Of a stretch of DNA of 64,000 nt, positions 11,185-23,736 are shown piece by piece (positions within the stretch are counted from its first letter, which is position 1; the number at the start of each line of letters is the position of its first letter). A program made the translations under genes and the position numbers. This stretch comes from Balanoglossus misakiensis (lineage: Eukaryota; Hemichordata). The notes beneath the pieces were generated by a model. That model was given only the letters and a program-made list of their open reading frames with translations. It did no database searches and was not told where the DNA came from. Location of the stretch: positions 2,976,001 to 3,040,000 of the forward strand of contig CM082583.2 of assembly GCA_040954595.2 (NCBI GenBank), in the 5' to 3' direction.

Positions 11185-11210
11185 CTTGAAAACTCTTTGG
11201 TAGCCAAAAT
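11185..11210 (-). CDS. Candidate 26-nt micro-exon of an unrecognised gene
   Basis: On the minus strand a pyrimidine-rich tract ending in CTTGACAG precedes 26 nt, which are followed directly by the strong donor AAG|GTGAGT. If it follows the exon at 12390-12470 (phase 0), it reads ILATKEFS plus two bases. Splicing it straight to ATG 9537 would break the Helentron frame. It therefore belongs to a host gene whose next exon lies elsewhere, to an untranslated leader, or is a chance match. Confidence 0.35.
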
Positions 11211-12389
11211 CTGTCAAGAAAATAATAAATAATAATTAATAACTAATTAACTATAAATGTATATTTAAACTAGTACATGAAAATATACAATTGCCTACAA
11301 ACAGGATAACAATTAACAATGAATTCACTGCCAAGCTTGTGATATTCAGAAATTCATATCTTGATCACAGTTTCCATACAAATGGCACATACAGGTTACC
11401 ACAGATTGATAACATAACTTGTCTTGCCCACAACATAGTTTCATGGCATCAAAATATGTTTACAAGTCAACTGTTCTTTTCATGCTCCTGCCAGATTCCA
11501 TTGACTATGTTTTGGCACACCTGTCACCACCAGAAAGCATACACACTAAAGACAGTGGTCACCAAAAATATTTGGCCAATTCTCCGCTTGTCCCCACTTT
11601 TTTACAAACAACTAAAACGTCAAATAATCCAGCAATGTTTCTGTTTTGTACTCACACAGATTGTTCAATATTTGAAGCAAAATTCCTTTCAATTATCAAA
11701 AAACAAATCGATTTAACTGATAAAAATTACAATGATAACCCCTGGGCTTTTGATCACATAAACATACAATATTCACAGAAATAAATGCAGTATTTACGTA
11801 TTTGGAAAAGCCAATCCATAAATATCACACAGTTTATTTATTTTTTACAAATACACATCCCAGAAATAATACTTTACCAACGCTTGTACGTAACATACGC
11901 ATGGCACACCGATCGCCCGAATTCAACACTTCCGGTCACGAGATTCGCTTGCCTAAACCCTTTCCAGTCTAAATAATCATTTGTACATTGACTGAAAAAG
12001 AAGCTTATCTCGTAATTTCAACTTGAATGGAACGCACTAGAAACTCTGATTTACCCAGCCTCTAATTGTTCTATTTAATCCAGCAAACTCCACCATCTCA
12101 ACATATATAACATTTGCCAAAACATGCATGCTTACGGTACCATGGATTCTTTACATACAGTAAGCAATCTCGACACGTTACGATAGCCGCCATATTGGAA
12201 TTCGCTCGAGACGAAAATACAAAACATCTTACAAAACTGCCATCGTCTCACAAACAGACAAAATCACACTACCATTGGTTAAACAACAACTTCATAACCA
12301 ACATCACCAAGTATAATACGTTCAAACAACCGATTCTCTCATTCGTACCACATTTAAAAACTGCATGTAATTGTATACGTGTTACTCAC

Positions 12390-12470
12390 CGGATTCAGGT
12401 CAACGCCTCTGCTGGAGTCAGATTCGTTTTCGGATTCAAGTGCGTAGGATGAAGTTGCTTTCAGATTCAT
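12390..12470 (-). CDS. Candidate first coding exon, 27 codons, unrecognised gene
   Basis: From ATG 12470 the minus strand reads 27 acidic/serine-rich codons (starting MNLKATSSYALESENESD) and then meets a consensus donor, CCG|GTGAGT, in phase 0. This phase matches the splice acceptor just before Helentron ATG 9537, so it could be a 5' exon of the transposon gene with a 2.85-kb intron holding the minisatellite. Alternatively it opens a host gene into whose intron the Helentron has inserted. The translation resembles no family I recognise. Confidence 0.4.
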
Positions 12471-12784
12471 ACCCCATAGACGTGTTGGGTTAACACTCTG
12501 TTTATACAGCTCAATATATTGGTATATCTATACTACATCCTCTTCACAGTTAACGAATGTAATATACAGATCTGTTCACTTAAATAAAGATATGTTTATA
12601 GCCAAACAAATACCTCTGTCAAAACTTTCACTGATTCAGATGAAAATTTTCAACTATTTACAACCAATCCACACATCACTTGTGACTAATTAACCAATCA
12701 CATAATGTGTCCATTCTAACTTTGTATTTCGCCCTCAACTACTGCATGTGTAATGATGCATGTGGATTAGTGTGTAATCATAAT

Positions 12785-15700
12785 GTTTTGTAGTCTACCT
12801 TCTGCCCATCATTTTTGTAATTGGACATTATGATGTCCATGTTCCAGTTTTTTTGCCACAATTTTTACTAAGTTTGCCAAGAACATGTGATTGGTCGAAG
12901 ATTATGGCGGCCATATTGGATTTTCGAAAAACCATAGTAAAACTCCAACAATCTTCTCCAGAACTGGCGATAACTGAGTCGCAAGATTCGGGGAGTGTGG
13001 TCATTACACTGATGTCTATCAGGTTTGCAAAGAGCATTGTGATTGGTCGAAAAATATGGCGGCCATATTGGATTTTGTAAAAAGCAGTGAAAAATTGAAA
13101 TTCCTTTTTCTAGTCTAAACATTGATAGCATGCAAATTCTTTTTATGGATATCAATCGTCATATGACTAAAATATGTTACAAATTTTTGGCGATTTTTCA
13201 CCTGACCTTTGACCTACTTTTCACACATTATTATTTCTGCATATCTATTTCCAGGCTAACCTATAGGGATGCATATATAGCTCATTCTACCTGTTCTAAA
13301 TGTACCAGAGTTCTGATTTTTGTGCACATTGGTATCACCCCTGCCAGGACCTACCCCAAATATTTTGGTAATTTTGGCAATGACCTTTGACCGTGACATG
13401 GCGGCCATATTGTTTTTTCTGAAAAAATGCAAATCTCAGATCTCAGAAACTACAAGTCAGATTTACTTCAGATTTGGTGTGCTGGTAGTTTACCTTCTGC
13501 CCATCATTTTTGAAATAGGATATTTTGCTTTCAATGTTGCAGTTTTTTTGCTACAGTTGTTTTTCTGAAATCTGGTCAAAATTTCAAAAATCTTCTTCTC
13601 CAGAACCGGCAATAACCGAGTCACGCGGTTTGGGGTATGTGGTCACCAAACTGAGGTCTATCAAGTTTGCGAAGATCATTGTGATTGGTCGAAGATTATG
13701 GCGGCCATATTGGATTTTCGAAAAACCCTAGTAAAATTTCAAAAATCTTCTTCTCAAGAACCGGCGATAACTGAGTCACAAGATTTGGTGTGTGTGGTCA
13801 TTAAACAGATGTCTATCAAATTTGCGAAGGAGAATGTGATTGGTCGAAGATTATGGCGGCCATATTGGATTTTGTGAAAAACAATTAAAAAGTAAAAATT
13901 CCCTTTCTAGCCTAAAAATTGATAGCACAGAAATTCTTTTTATGGATATGAATCATCATATGCCAAGAATAAGCTGTAAATATTTTGGTAATTTTGGCAA
14001 TGACCTTTGACCTACTTATCATGCATTATTATTTCTGCATATCTAATTCCTGTCTAACCAATAGGGCTATAAGTTTGGTTTTAGATGTATGTGGATTTGT
14101 ATGTGATCAACAAATTTTGCTACTTTTCATGACCCCTTTGACCTCTGCTGACCTCATTAAATATGCACATACCTAATTACAGATGAACCAATAGACCTAG
14201 AGGTTTTGTTTTTGTTATACATGGACCACTACGGGTCAAAATTTTCTACCCAAATTTTGGGTGACCTCAGATGACCTTTGACCTACTTTTGCATATCTCA
14301 GCATCCAAAGCAGGTACAACCTTGGCGTTTGGAGGTATGGGGCCATAATGAAAAGCCAAAGTTGTGGGGTCACCTGTGACACCTGCTTTACGCATTATTT
14401 ATGTGCATACCTAATTCCGGGTTAACCAAAAGGGCTAGAGGTCTGGTTTTTGTTGGACATTGACCACTATGGGTCAAAATATTCTGCCCAAATTGTGGGT
14501 GACCCCTGGGTGACCTTTGACCTACTTAACACTATATCAGCACCAAACATAGATATAACCTTGATATTTCATGGGATAAAACACTGCATTACGTTTCTAC
14601 TCATTATTTATGTGCATATCTAATAATCAGATCAGATAATAGAGCTTGGGCCCGGACAATGCTGCTTGCAGCTTTAATTCTTTCTTTCTTTTTTCTTGTG
14701 TCAATTTCTTCGGCCAACGAGATCTCTGAAACTACTGCAGGTACACTTCTCAAACTTGCTACAGTGGTCAAGGTCAATGAGTAGATGTGCAGTGACTTGT
14801 GAATAATTAATTAGTCACGTGACCTGGCGGCCATATTGGATTTTCTGAAAAAATTCAAATCTCAGATCTCAGAAACTACAAGTCAGATCGACTTCAAATT
14901 TGGCATGAAGGTAGACTACCTTCTACCCATCATTTTTGTAATTGGAAATTTTGCTGTCAATGTTGCAGTTTTTTTGCTACAATTTTTTTTCTGAAATCTG
15001 GCTTAAATTTCAAAAATCTTCTTCTCCAGAACCAGTGATAACCGAGACACGGGGTTTGGGGTATGTGGTCACCTAACTGATGTCTATCAAGTTTGCGAAG
15101 ATCATTGTGATTGGTCGAAGATTATGGCGGCCATATTGGATTTTAGAAAAACCATAGTTAAACTCCAAAAATCTTCTTCTCCAGAACGGGCGATGACTGA
15201 GTCGCAAGATTCGGGGAGTATGGTCACTACACTGATGTCTATCAAGTTTGCAAAGAGCATTGTGATTGGTCGAAGATTATGGCGGCCATATTGGATTTTG
15301 TAAAAAGCAGTGAAAAATTGAAATTCCTTTTTCTAGTCTAAAAATTGATAGCATACAAATTCTTTTCATGGATATCAATCGTCATGTGACTAAAATATGT
15401 TACAATTTTTCGGCGATTTTTCACATGACCTTTGACCTACTTATCACGCGTTAGTATTTCTGCATATCTAATTCCAGGCTAACCTATAGGGCTAGACGTT
15501 TGGTTTTTGATGAATGTGGATTAGTGTGTGATCAAAATATTTTGCTACTTTTCATGACCCCTTTGACCTCTGCTGACCTCATTAATTATGTGCATAGCTA
15601 ATTACAGGCGAACCAATAGAGCTAGAGGTTTGGTTTTTGTTGGACACAGACCAGTATGAGATCAAAAATTTTTGCCCAAATGTTGCGTGACCTCTGGTGA

Positions 15701-18700
15701 CCTTTGACCTACTTTCGCATATCTCAGCATCCAGAGCAGATACAGCCATGGCATTTGGTAGGATGGGACCGAAATGTAAAGCCACATTTTTGAGTCACCT
15801 GTGACACCTGCTGACCTCATTAAATATGCACATACCTAATTACAGGCGAACCAATAGAGCTAGAGTTTTGTTTTTTGTTGGACATGGACCAGTGTGGGAT
15901 CAAAATTTTTTGCCCAAATGTTGCGTGACCTCTGGTGACCTTTGACCTACTTCACCCTATTTCAGCAGCAAAAATACACACATCCTTGTTATGTCATCAG
16001 ATAATACATACGATAGAAAATTCTGTTTTTTCTCATTCATACTGTGCATATATAATTCAAGATCAGCGCTTGGGCCCGACAATGCTGCTTGCAGCTTTAA
16101 TTCTTTCTTTATTCTTGGTTCACTTCTTTGTCGCTCTAGATCTCAGACACCACTGCAGGTACAGTTTTCAAACTTGCTACAGTGGTCAAGGTCAATGAGT
16201 AGTCATGCATTGAACCCTTGAATTTTTAATTAGTCACGTGACCTGGCGGCCATATTGGATTTTCTGAAAAAATGCAAATCTCAGATCTCAGAAACTACAA
16301 GTCAGATCAACTTCAAATTTGGTGTGCAGGTAGTCTACCTTCTACCCATCATTTTTGTAATTGGATATTTTGCTGTAAATGTTGCAGTTTTTTTGCTACA
16401 ATTTTTTTTCTGAAATCTGGCTTAAATTTCAAAAATCTTCTTCTCCAGAACCGGTGATAACCGAGTGACGCGGTTTGGGGTATGTGGTCACCTAACTGAT
16501 GTCTATCAAGTTTGATAAGAAGCATTGTGATTGGTCGAAGATTATGGCGGCCATATTGGATTTTCGAAAAACGATAGTAAAACTGCAAAAATCTTCTTCT
16601 CCAGAACGGGCGATAACTGAGTCGCAAGATTCGGGGAGTATGGTCACAACAATGATGTCTATCAAGTTTGCAAAGAGCATTGTGATTGGTCGAAGATTAT
16701 GGCGGCCATATTGGATTTTGTAAAAAGCAGTGAAAAATTGAAATTCCTTTTCCTAGTCTAAAAATTGACAGCATACAAATTCTTTTCATGGATATCAATC
16801 GCCATATGACTAAAACATGTTACAAATTTTTGGCGATTTTTCACATGACCTTTGACCTACTTATCACGCGTTATTATTTCTGCATATCTAATTCCAGGCT
16901 AACCTATAGGGCTAGACTTTTAGTTTTTGATGCATGTGGATTAGTGTGTGATCAAAATATTTTGCTACTTTTCATGACCCCTTTGACCTCTGCTGACCTC
17001 ATTAATTATGTGCATAGCTAATTACAGGCGAACCAATAGAGCTAGAGGTTTGGTTTTTGTTGGACATGTACCAGTATGGGATCAAAATTTTTTTCCCAAA
17101 TTTTGGGTGACCTCGGGTGACCTTTGACCTACTTTCGCATATCTCAGCATCCAGAGCAGATACAGCCATGGCATTTGGCAGGATGGGACCAAAATGTAAA
17201 GCCTCATTTTTGGGTCACCTGTGACACCTGCTGACCTCATTAAATATGCACATACCTAATTACAGCCGAACCAATAGAGCTAGAGTTTTGGTTTTTTGTT
17301 GGACATGGACCAGTATGGGTCAAAAAAATTTGCCCAAATGTTAGGTGACCTCAGGTGACCTTTGACCTACTTCACCCTATTTCAGCAGCAAAAATACACA
17401 CGTCCTTGTTATGTCATGAGATAATACACCCGATAGAAAATTCTGTTTCTTCTCATTCATACTGTGCATATATAATTCGAGATCAGCGCTTGGGCCCGAC
17501 AATGCTGCTTGCAGCTTTAATTCTTTCTTTATTCTTATGTCAATCTTTGCTCTCCTAGATCTCTGAAACGGCTACAGGTACACTTCTCAAACTTGCTACA
17601 GTGGTCAAGGTCAATGAGTAGATGTGCAGTGGCTTGTGAATATTTAATTAGTCACGTGACCTGGCGGCCATATTGGATTTTCTGAAAATCTTTAAATGGC
17701 TTCTTCTCAAAAACCACAGGGCCAATCAAGTTCAAATTTGGTGTATGGTACACATGTCCTCTGCCCTTCAAAGTTTGACAATAAAATCCTGAGCGGTCAT
17801 GTGACTTTGGCCGCCATATTGGATTTTCGAAAAAGTACAGTAAAATCTTCAAAAATCTTCTTCTCCAGAACCGGCAATAACCGAGTCATGGGATTTAGGG
17901 TATGACATCACCTAACTGATGTCTATCAAGTTTGCGAAGAGCGTTGTGATTGGTCGAAGATTATGGCGGCCATATTGGATTTTGTAAAAACCAGCGAAAA
18001 TTAAGAAATCATTTTTCTAGTCTAAAAATAGATAGCATACAAATTCTTTTTATGGATATGAGTCGTGATATGACTAGAATATGTTGCAAATATTTTGGAA
18101 ATTTTCACATGACCTTTGACCTACTTTTTTAAGAACCTGCATATATGCATATATAGCTCATACTACGTGTTCTAAATGTACCAGAGTTCTGATTTTTGTG
18201 CACATTGGTATCATCCCTGCCAGGACCTACCCCAAATATTTTGGTAATTTTGGCAATGACCTTTGACCTACTTTTGACACATCGTTTTTTTCTGCATATC
18301 TAATTCCAGGCTAACCTATAGGGCTATGATTTTGGTTTTTGATGTATGTGGATTTGTATGTGATCAAAAAATTTCACTACTTATCATGACCCCTTTGACC
18401 TCTGCTGACCTCATTAAATATGCGCATACCTAATTACAGATGAACCAATAGACCTAGAGGTTTGGTTTTTGTTGGACATGAACCAGTATTGGGTCAAATT
18501 TTTTTGCCCAAATGTTGGGTGACCTTGGATGACCTTTGACCTACTTTTGCATATCTCGACATCCACAGCAGATACAGCCTTGGCGTTTGGAGGTATGGGG
18601 CCATAATGAAAAGCCAAAGTTTTGGGTCACCTGTGACACCTGCTTAACTCATTATTTATGTGCATACCTAATTTCGGGCTAACCAAAAGGGCTAGAGATC

Positions 18701-18936
18701 TGGTTTTTGTTGGACATGGACCACTATGGGTCAAAATTTTCTGCCCAAATTGTGGGTGACCTCTGGGTGACCTTTGACCTACTTAACACTATATCAACAC
18801 CAAACATAGATATAACCTTGATATTTCATGGGATAAAACACAGCATTATGTTCCTACTCATTAATTATGTGCATATCTAATAATCAGATCAGATAATAGA
18901 GCTTGGGCCCGGACAATGCTGCTTGCAGCTTTAATT
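12785..18936 (+). repeat. Array of ~1.42-kb tandem units ending in a hairpin
   Basis: Each unit ends in GCTTGGGCCC, about ten further bases, the hairpin GCTGC-TT-GCAGC and then TTTAATT. Hairpins are at 14661-14672, 16084-16095, 17504-17515 and 18918-18929. Taking TTTAATT as the end, units are about 12785-14679 (5'-truncated, with internal duplication), 14680-16102, 16103-17522 and 17523-18936. The array stops right after the last TTTAATT. Shared landmarks are GTCACGTGACCTGGCGGCC, repeated ATGGCGGCCATATTGG blocks and many TGACCTTTGACCTACTT motifs. No unit encodes a protein. It could be a satellite or a tandem non-autonomous element; the terminal hairpin recalls Helitron/Helentron 3' ends, which is inference. 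Confidence 0.9.
13203..18780 (+). promoter_or_regulatory. Cluster of DR1, DR4 and E-box motifs within the array
   Basis: Fourteen perfect copies of TGACCTTTGACCT (AGGTCA direct repeat, 1-base spacer: the HNF4/RXR/PPAR-type DR1) start at 13203, 14001, 14272, 14511, 15426, 15698, 15936, 16846, 17118, 17356, 18110, 18257, 18530 and 18768; a fifteenth at 13381 has one change. Four perfect DR4 motifs, TGACCT-CTGC-TGACCT, start at 14139, 15564, 16984 and 18396. The palindromic E-box GTCACGTGAC is at 14814, 16233 and 17651. The motif match is direct; binding is inference. Confidence 0.6.
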
Positions 18937-19679
18937 TTAATTAGTATTATATTGTTACTGTAACCACTGGACTGCATCAATTTCAAATGTTCGCTATGTG
19001 AATATAATTGGCGTGTCTCAACATGTATAGGTTTGTAAAACACAATGATGTCGACCCTACCATGACGTGAAACATTAAAGAAATTTAACGTGTCCAATAG
19101 GAATATAGCTTTGGACCGGCCCCTAGGAAAAATGCATGTTTGATAGAAAAACTGTACAAGCTGTTGTTATCAAGAATACGGGTGACATCTTGGAAATTAT
19201 ACACAGATATTCAATTGGTCAGTGACCATATATCAATTACCATATTTTCAGTTATTGCATAAGAATGAACAAATACATGTCCATGCAGAATTTGAATTTA
19301 GTTTGAGGTTTGTCACCCAACGTTCATATACAAGCTTAAACGCGATGCGATGACGCACCTGCTTGATTTGACTGTAAGCCTACAGCCCATTCTGTTCATA
19401 ATTTCTATTTCCCAATTCCCATAGACTTGGACACAGTGTGGTTGCTTTTTGCCAGCCATTGTAATTCTCTTCCTCCAAATGTTTTAAATATGAGTCAGTA
19501 TTTTTCTGTATCTGAGGTAAGTTGTCGAAATCCTTCAGCAAAACGAAAAGGTCTGAACCCCAAACCAGAACCGCTACACTTGCACTTCCATGCAAAGAAA
19601 AACTAACATTTTATTTATTAGTTGTTTGTTTGTTTGTTTGTTATTGGCTGGCTGATTGATCGATTAGCCGACTGGCTTC

Positions 19680-19759
19680 AATAATTGTAGCCTTGGTGGG
19701 CTGGTTGGATGGTTGAATCGCGCTTGCCAACCAGCCAGCCCACCAAGGCTACAATTATT
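19680..19759. repeat. Perfect inverted repeat, 25-bp stem, 30-base loop
   Basis: Bases 19680-19704 are the exact reverse complement of 19735-19759 (arms begin AATAATTGTAGCCTTGG). The loop edge can also pair as GGCTGGTTGG/CCAACCAGCC. The size suits a small hairpin RNA or the centre of a palindromic mobile element; nothing distinguishes these. Confidence 0.85.
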
Positions 19760-22700
19760 GCAGCTAGCTGGATGTATATTAGTGTTTGTTCTATAAGGCC
19801 AAAAAATAATATGTGCTGTTCCGATTACATCGTTTTCAAAAATAGGGTAGGTAGGTAGGGAAATGTTTTTATTTTGCATTTTTGGGGGCTGCCGTAGTGT
19901 AGAAGAATGACGTCATAGTTCTCTCGTGATTCGCGCAGATTCGATGAGAGCACTAGTATACCAAGCTTTTCGATGAGACTATTTTCGATACAAGTTACCA
20001 GTAATCAGATTGCAACACTACTCGCCGTTTTTCGAAATTACCCATTCTGTTTTCATCGAAAAGCTTGGTGCTCTCATCGAAAAACTTGATGCTCTCATCG
20101 AAACGTGGGTGTTAATTTTGGCATGAATTACACTCCATATAAAGCGAGTGCTACGTGGCAATACACATTTCGGCAGTCCCTTTATGACTTGGTGGCTACT
20201 CTCTACCACAGGGGTCTATCATGTTGTGCGAATTCTCGTGCTATTAATGAGGTCGTCACTTTTTTATCATGCTCATGAACCGAGCGGAAAATGTCGTTTT
20301 TGAAAGAATGGGTCTAATCATTATTTTATCGTTAAAATGTTTCACAAACTTTGTATATGCCGAGAATGGTATTTTAGACCAGTGAGTATTTAAAGCCCTG
20401 ACTATCCTATGATGTATGAAAACTGTATGTTACCCTCATTGAGCATTACACATGATGTCGAAATGCCATTATACGGTGAGATTTCACCAATACGTGATGA
20501 GGTCAAAACGATATGCGGGGAGGTTATACCATTACGATATGAGGACATGCTGTGATGTGGTGAGGTTATATCATTATACATGTATGATCACATCATAGCA
20601 CATACTCAAAATTATATCTAGGGTTAGCAGTGTTCGCGCAAGGATTTTTTTCACATTAGCCACAGTCAGCAGATTTTGCTAAATCATTCCAAAAAAGTGA
20701 AGCCACACAAATAAACACGAAACTATGCGGAAAAAGGCTCCTCAGACAGACGGGTTATTATGTATTTTTCCATTTAATGAGTACTTTAGGTGTTTGAAAG
20801 CTGGTACACTTGAATCGCACCTGCCCCCCCCCTCCCCTGTTAATTCTGACCAGGCCCTTATTCACTACTGAATTTGTATTTGGTTTCATTTTCTGTAAGC
20901 TGTGATGATAAGCACTAATACTTGATTGCTTAAAGAGAATATCTTGGCTCGATATACACTTTTGAGGATAAAAAATAATTGGGCTTGTGTGTTAAATGCT
21001 GGGGTTCGTTTATTTATCGTTTTTCCCAATCTCTTGTCACTTGTCACATTAAAAACAAATTCTTGCTCACCAAAACGCACATGATAACATATTCAGATTC
21101 AATTAAATGTGCGTAGAGGAATGTGGAGGAAATTAATCATGCTACGGGAATTGATAAGTTTAGGGTGACATGGAATTTCTGACAAACGAGAAAGTTACTT
21201 TCATTATCATATATGTACCTGGATTCACGTCCCGTGTCATGCGGTAAAGCGCCCTCACGTGCGTGCAGTCCCCCCCCCCCCCCCGAAAAAGGTCATCGAG
21301 GTGCCTGTTCACGCTGCTACAGGCAATAATCACAGATTAATTAAACGATGAAATAAGGATATTTACGTGATTTGTTCTACTTGGATCACACAGAGAAGCA
21401 ATATTTTTAGTAGCAAACGTAAAACTCATCGTCGTAAAACCACGACCTGTTTACGGCAACTGCTACGCGCTACCGCCAACAGGCCGTGGTGGATTTGGAA
21501 GGTTTTCGCGGATCCCAGCGTCAGTTCCAGCAGCCAGACAAAGGAACCAATCAGAGAGCCCGTCTCATAAAACTGCATAACTTATTTAAATGACAGTGCA
21601 AAATGGCGGATTTAAAGCTGACAGCAGCCGAAGAGCTCGCGATATCCAGACTACTGATTGGCTAATTCCAATGTCGTTTCTCATGAATAATTCATTAGTC
21701 TACGTCCTAAATTCCGGGGTTCCCTACTGTAATCTGCCAGAGCCCGTTTTTTGCGTAGCTCCGCGGAGCGGAAACACGGTCGGCTCTGGCTTGCGAGAAT
21801 GGTAAAACTGTGTCACGGTGTTGTAAGAATTCAGCGACCATTTCTATACATGTAGGCCTCGGACGCATTACGCAGATGACTACGCAGATGCAGTGCGTTG
21901 ATGAGATGAACCTTATCATTTTGATTGCAAAATAGTCTTTACACAAGTTTCACTGTATGGAGTTGCATGAAGCTCGATTGTATAATCTTGTACATCATGA
22001 ACTGAAACTGCGGATGTGTAATTTGATTTAGGTGTCACGTGTTTACGTGTACACATCGTTGGATCAATCTGTATTGTAGTTTTTTCCACACAAAAAAATC
22101 ACATTCCATAGCCTTACACGTAGAATTTTGAGAAAACAGTGTTAGAATATTGCCACTTTCTTGAAATTTTCACAAAAGGCGCCAAAAGAGGAGTATTATT
22201 AAATGATATAAATAAAACACTATGTCACCATGCTTGATTTTTTGATAGAGCTTTTTAGATAGAGATAACCCTAACTATAGCATTAACTGTGCGAGAAAAG
22301 TGCTTACTCAGCGTTTTCCACAATATTTGAGATCCCCTCACTGAAAAAGTAGCATGGGAACACCCTGTTTTCTCTCTATGTTTATTTTTTTACATTCATT
22401 GATAAACAATAGATATAAAATCTGGAAAATGACAATATTCTAACTTATGAGTACAGTAGGCATCTACCTTCAGCATAAAGCAAACAGATTAGCGGCATTA
22501 ACAAACTATGCAGAGTTTGACAACGGAATAAAATGTACATTACACGCAACAGTGACATTATAAACATATCAGGGAGAATTAAAGTCATTGATTATTTCTA
22601 TTTCATCGACACAAAAGACTACAGAAATTATTGAACACTCAGTAATTTAGAAAATTTTATTCCAGGGAATTCTTTCGTATTGAGTCACAGCCTAAGGGAG

Positions 22701-23102
22701 AAAACAATAGACTTCGAAAAAAATAAATCAGTGTAAGAGCTAAAATGATCACTACAATCGGAAACGAAACAAAAATACGGGTCGGAAAACGTAGGCAGGG
22801 GGCGCAATTCCGAATACGCAAAACCCTTAGAAGCAGAGGAGTCTGGGTAACCGAGACTATTAGTAAGCATATTTGACCGTCTATGGCCGTATTCGCTTCC
22901 AATCATGCGTCGCTGCTTAACAGAGGTTTGCATCCCTGATAAGCTTACAATCATTTATGACAATAATTTATCTATTTTCGAAAGGTACTGAATCATCTCA
23001 GTTGAAATTCTCGACATACGAATACTGTACGAGCCCCGATGAATATTAATCAATGGGTAAATCGGACGCTCTTTAAACGTGTAAATAAAAACAAACAAAT
23101 TA

Positions 23103-23104
<2 letters not shown>

Positions 23105-23140
<36 letters not shown>

Positions 23141-23165
23141 GGACGGACGGACGGACAGACGGATG
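23105..23165. repeat. AGAC tetranucleotide microsatellite
   Basis: A run of AGAC units grades into GGAC and GGAT variants. It lies about 0.6 kb upstream of the ALP start codon. Confidence 0.9.
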
Positions 23166-23736
23166 GGTGGATGGATGGATTTGTCTTGATTATTTTGCAT
23201 AATGTACAAATCACACGACCCGACCGACCGAACGAGGCAAGCCTGGTCTCGGTGGATCTGATAAAATGTTTCTCTGTGTGAAGTTTATCAGTCTGCGGTT
23301 TATCCGAAAATATTCATGTCATGGGAAAGATTCATCTGCTGTTGATTTTCTCGATACGGTGATGGGTACGACAACTATACTAACATTACGTACACAAAGT
23401 AGAAACTAGAACTCATATTTTGTATAATTGTGTGATGCCATGCACGTTTAGGTTTACTTGTTGCCTCTTCCTCTCATTTTTTCTCTTTAAACACTGAAGA
23501 TGACGTACCACTGAAATATAGAATCCCAATTAGTTGAAATTTGCAAAGTGTGAATTAAAAAAAACTTTTAACACGAACAAACATATGTTACTTTACCCAG
23601 AGACCCAGTTTTGTAAAGAAAATGATAAACGGGTGTGAGGGCGTGTTGATGGTAAGATTTGGTGTATGATGAAAATTGCAGAGTAACCTATACGTCAGGC
23701 ACTACTTGTTGATGGTTGCAACGCTTTCTGGCGAAA

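Larger units (their letters stand above)
10691..12784. other. Non-repeat stretch with two candidate minus-strand exons
   Basis: This segment between the minisatellite and the 1.42-kb array shows no long frame or RNA gene. Small plus-strand frames (11291-11784, 12114-12452) have no recognisable similarity or splice context. The only gene-like signals are the two minus-strand exons at 11185-11210 and 12390-12470, listed separately. Confidence 0.5.
18937..23736. other. Intergenic stretch upstream of the first alkaline phosphatase
   Basis: No gene is supported. The stretch contains a GTTT run (about 19619-19643), a perfect 25-bp-stem inverted repeat (19680-19759), short ATCGAAAAGCTTGG-type inverted and direct repeats (about 19938-20105), a C-tract near 21270, a CCAAT-containing CpG-bearing patch near 21400-21800, and AGAC runs near 23105-23160. 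The small frames here lack splice context. Confidence 0.5.

Noticed and set aside
12895-17985. CCATATTGG as a serum-response CArG box
   Set aside because: CArG requires six A/T bases between CC and GG; here there are five.
13130-18132. Many 60-90-codon frames across the 1.42-kb array
   Set aside because: The frames are not conserved between units and show no domain or codon pattern; the repeat is non-coding.
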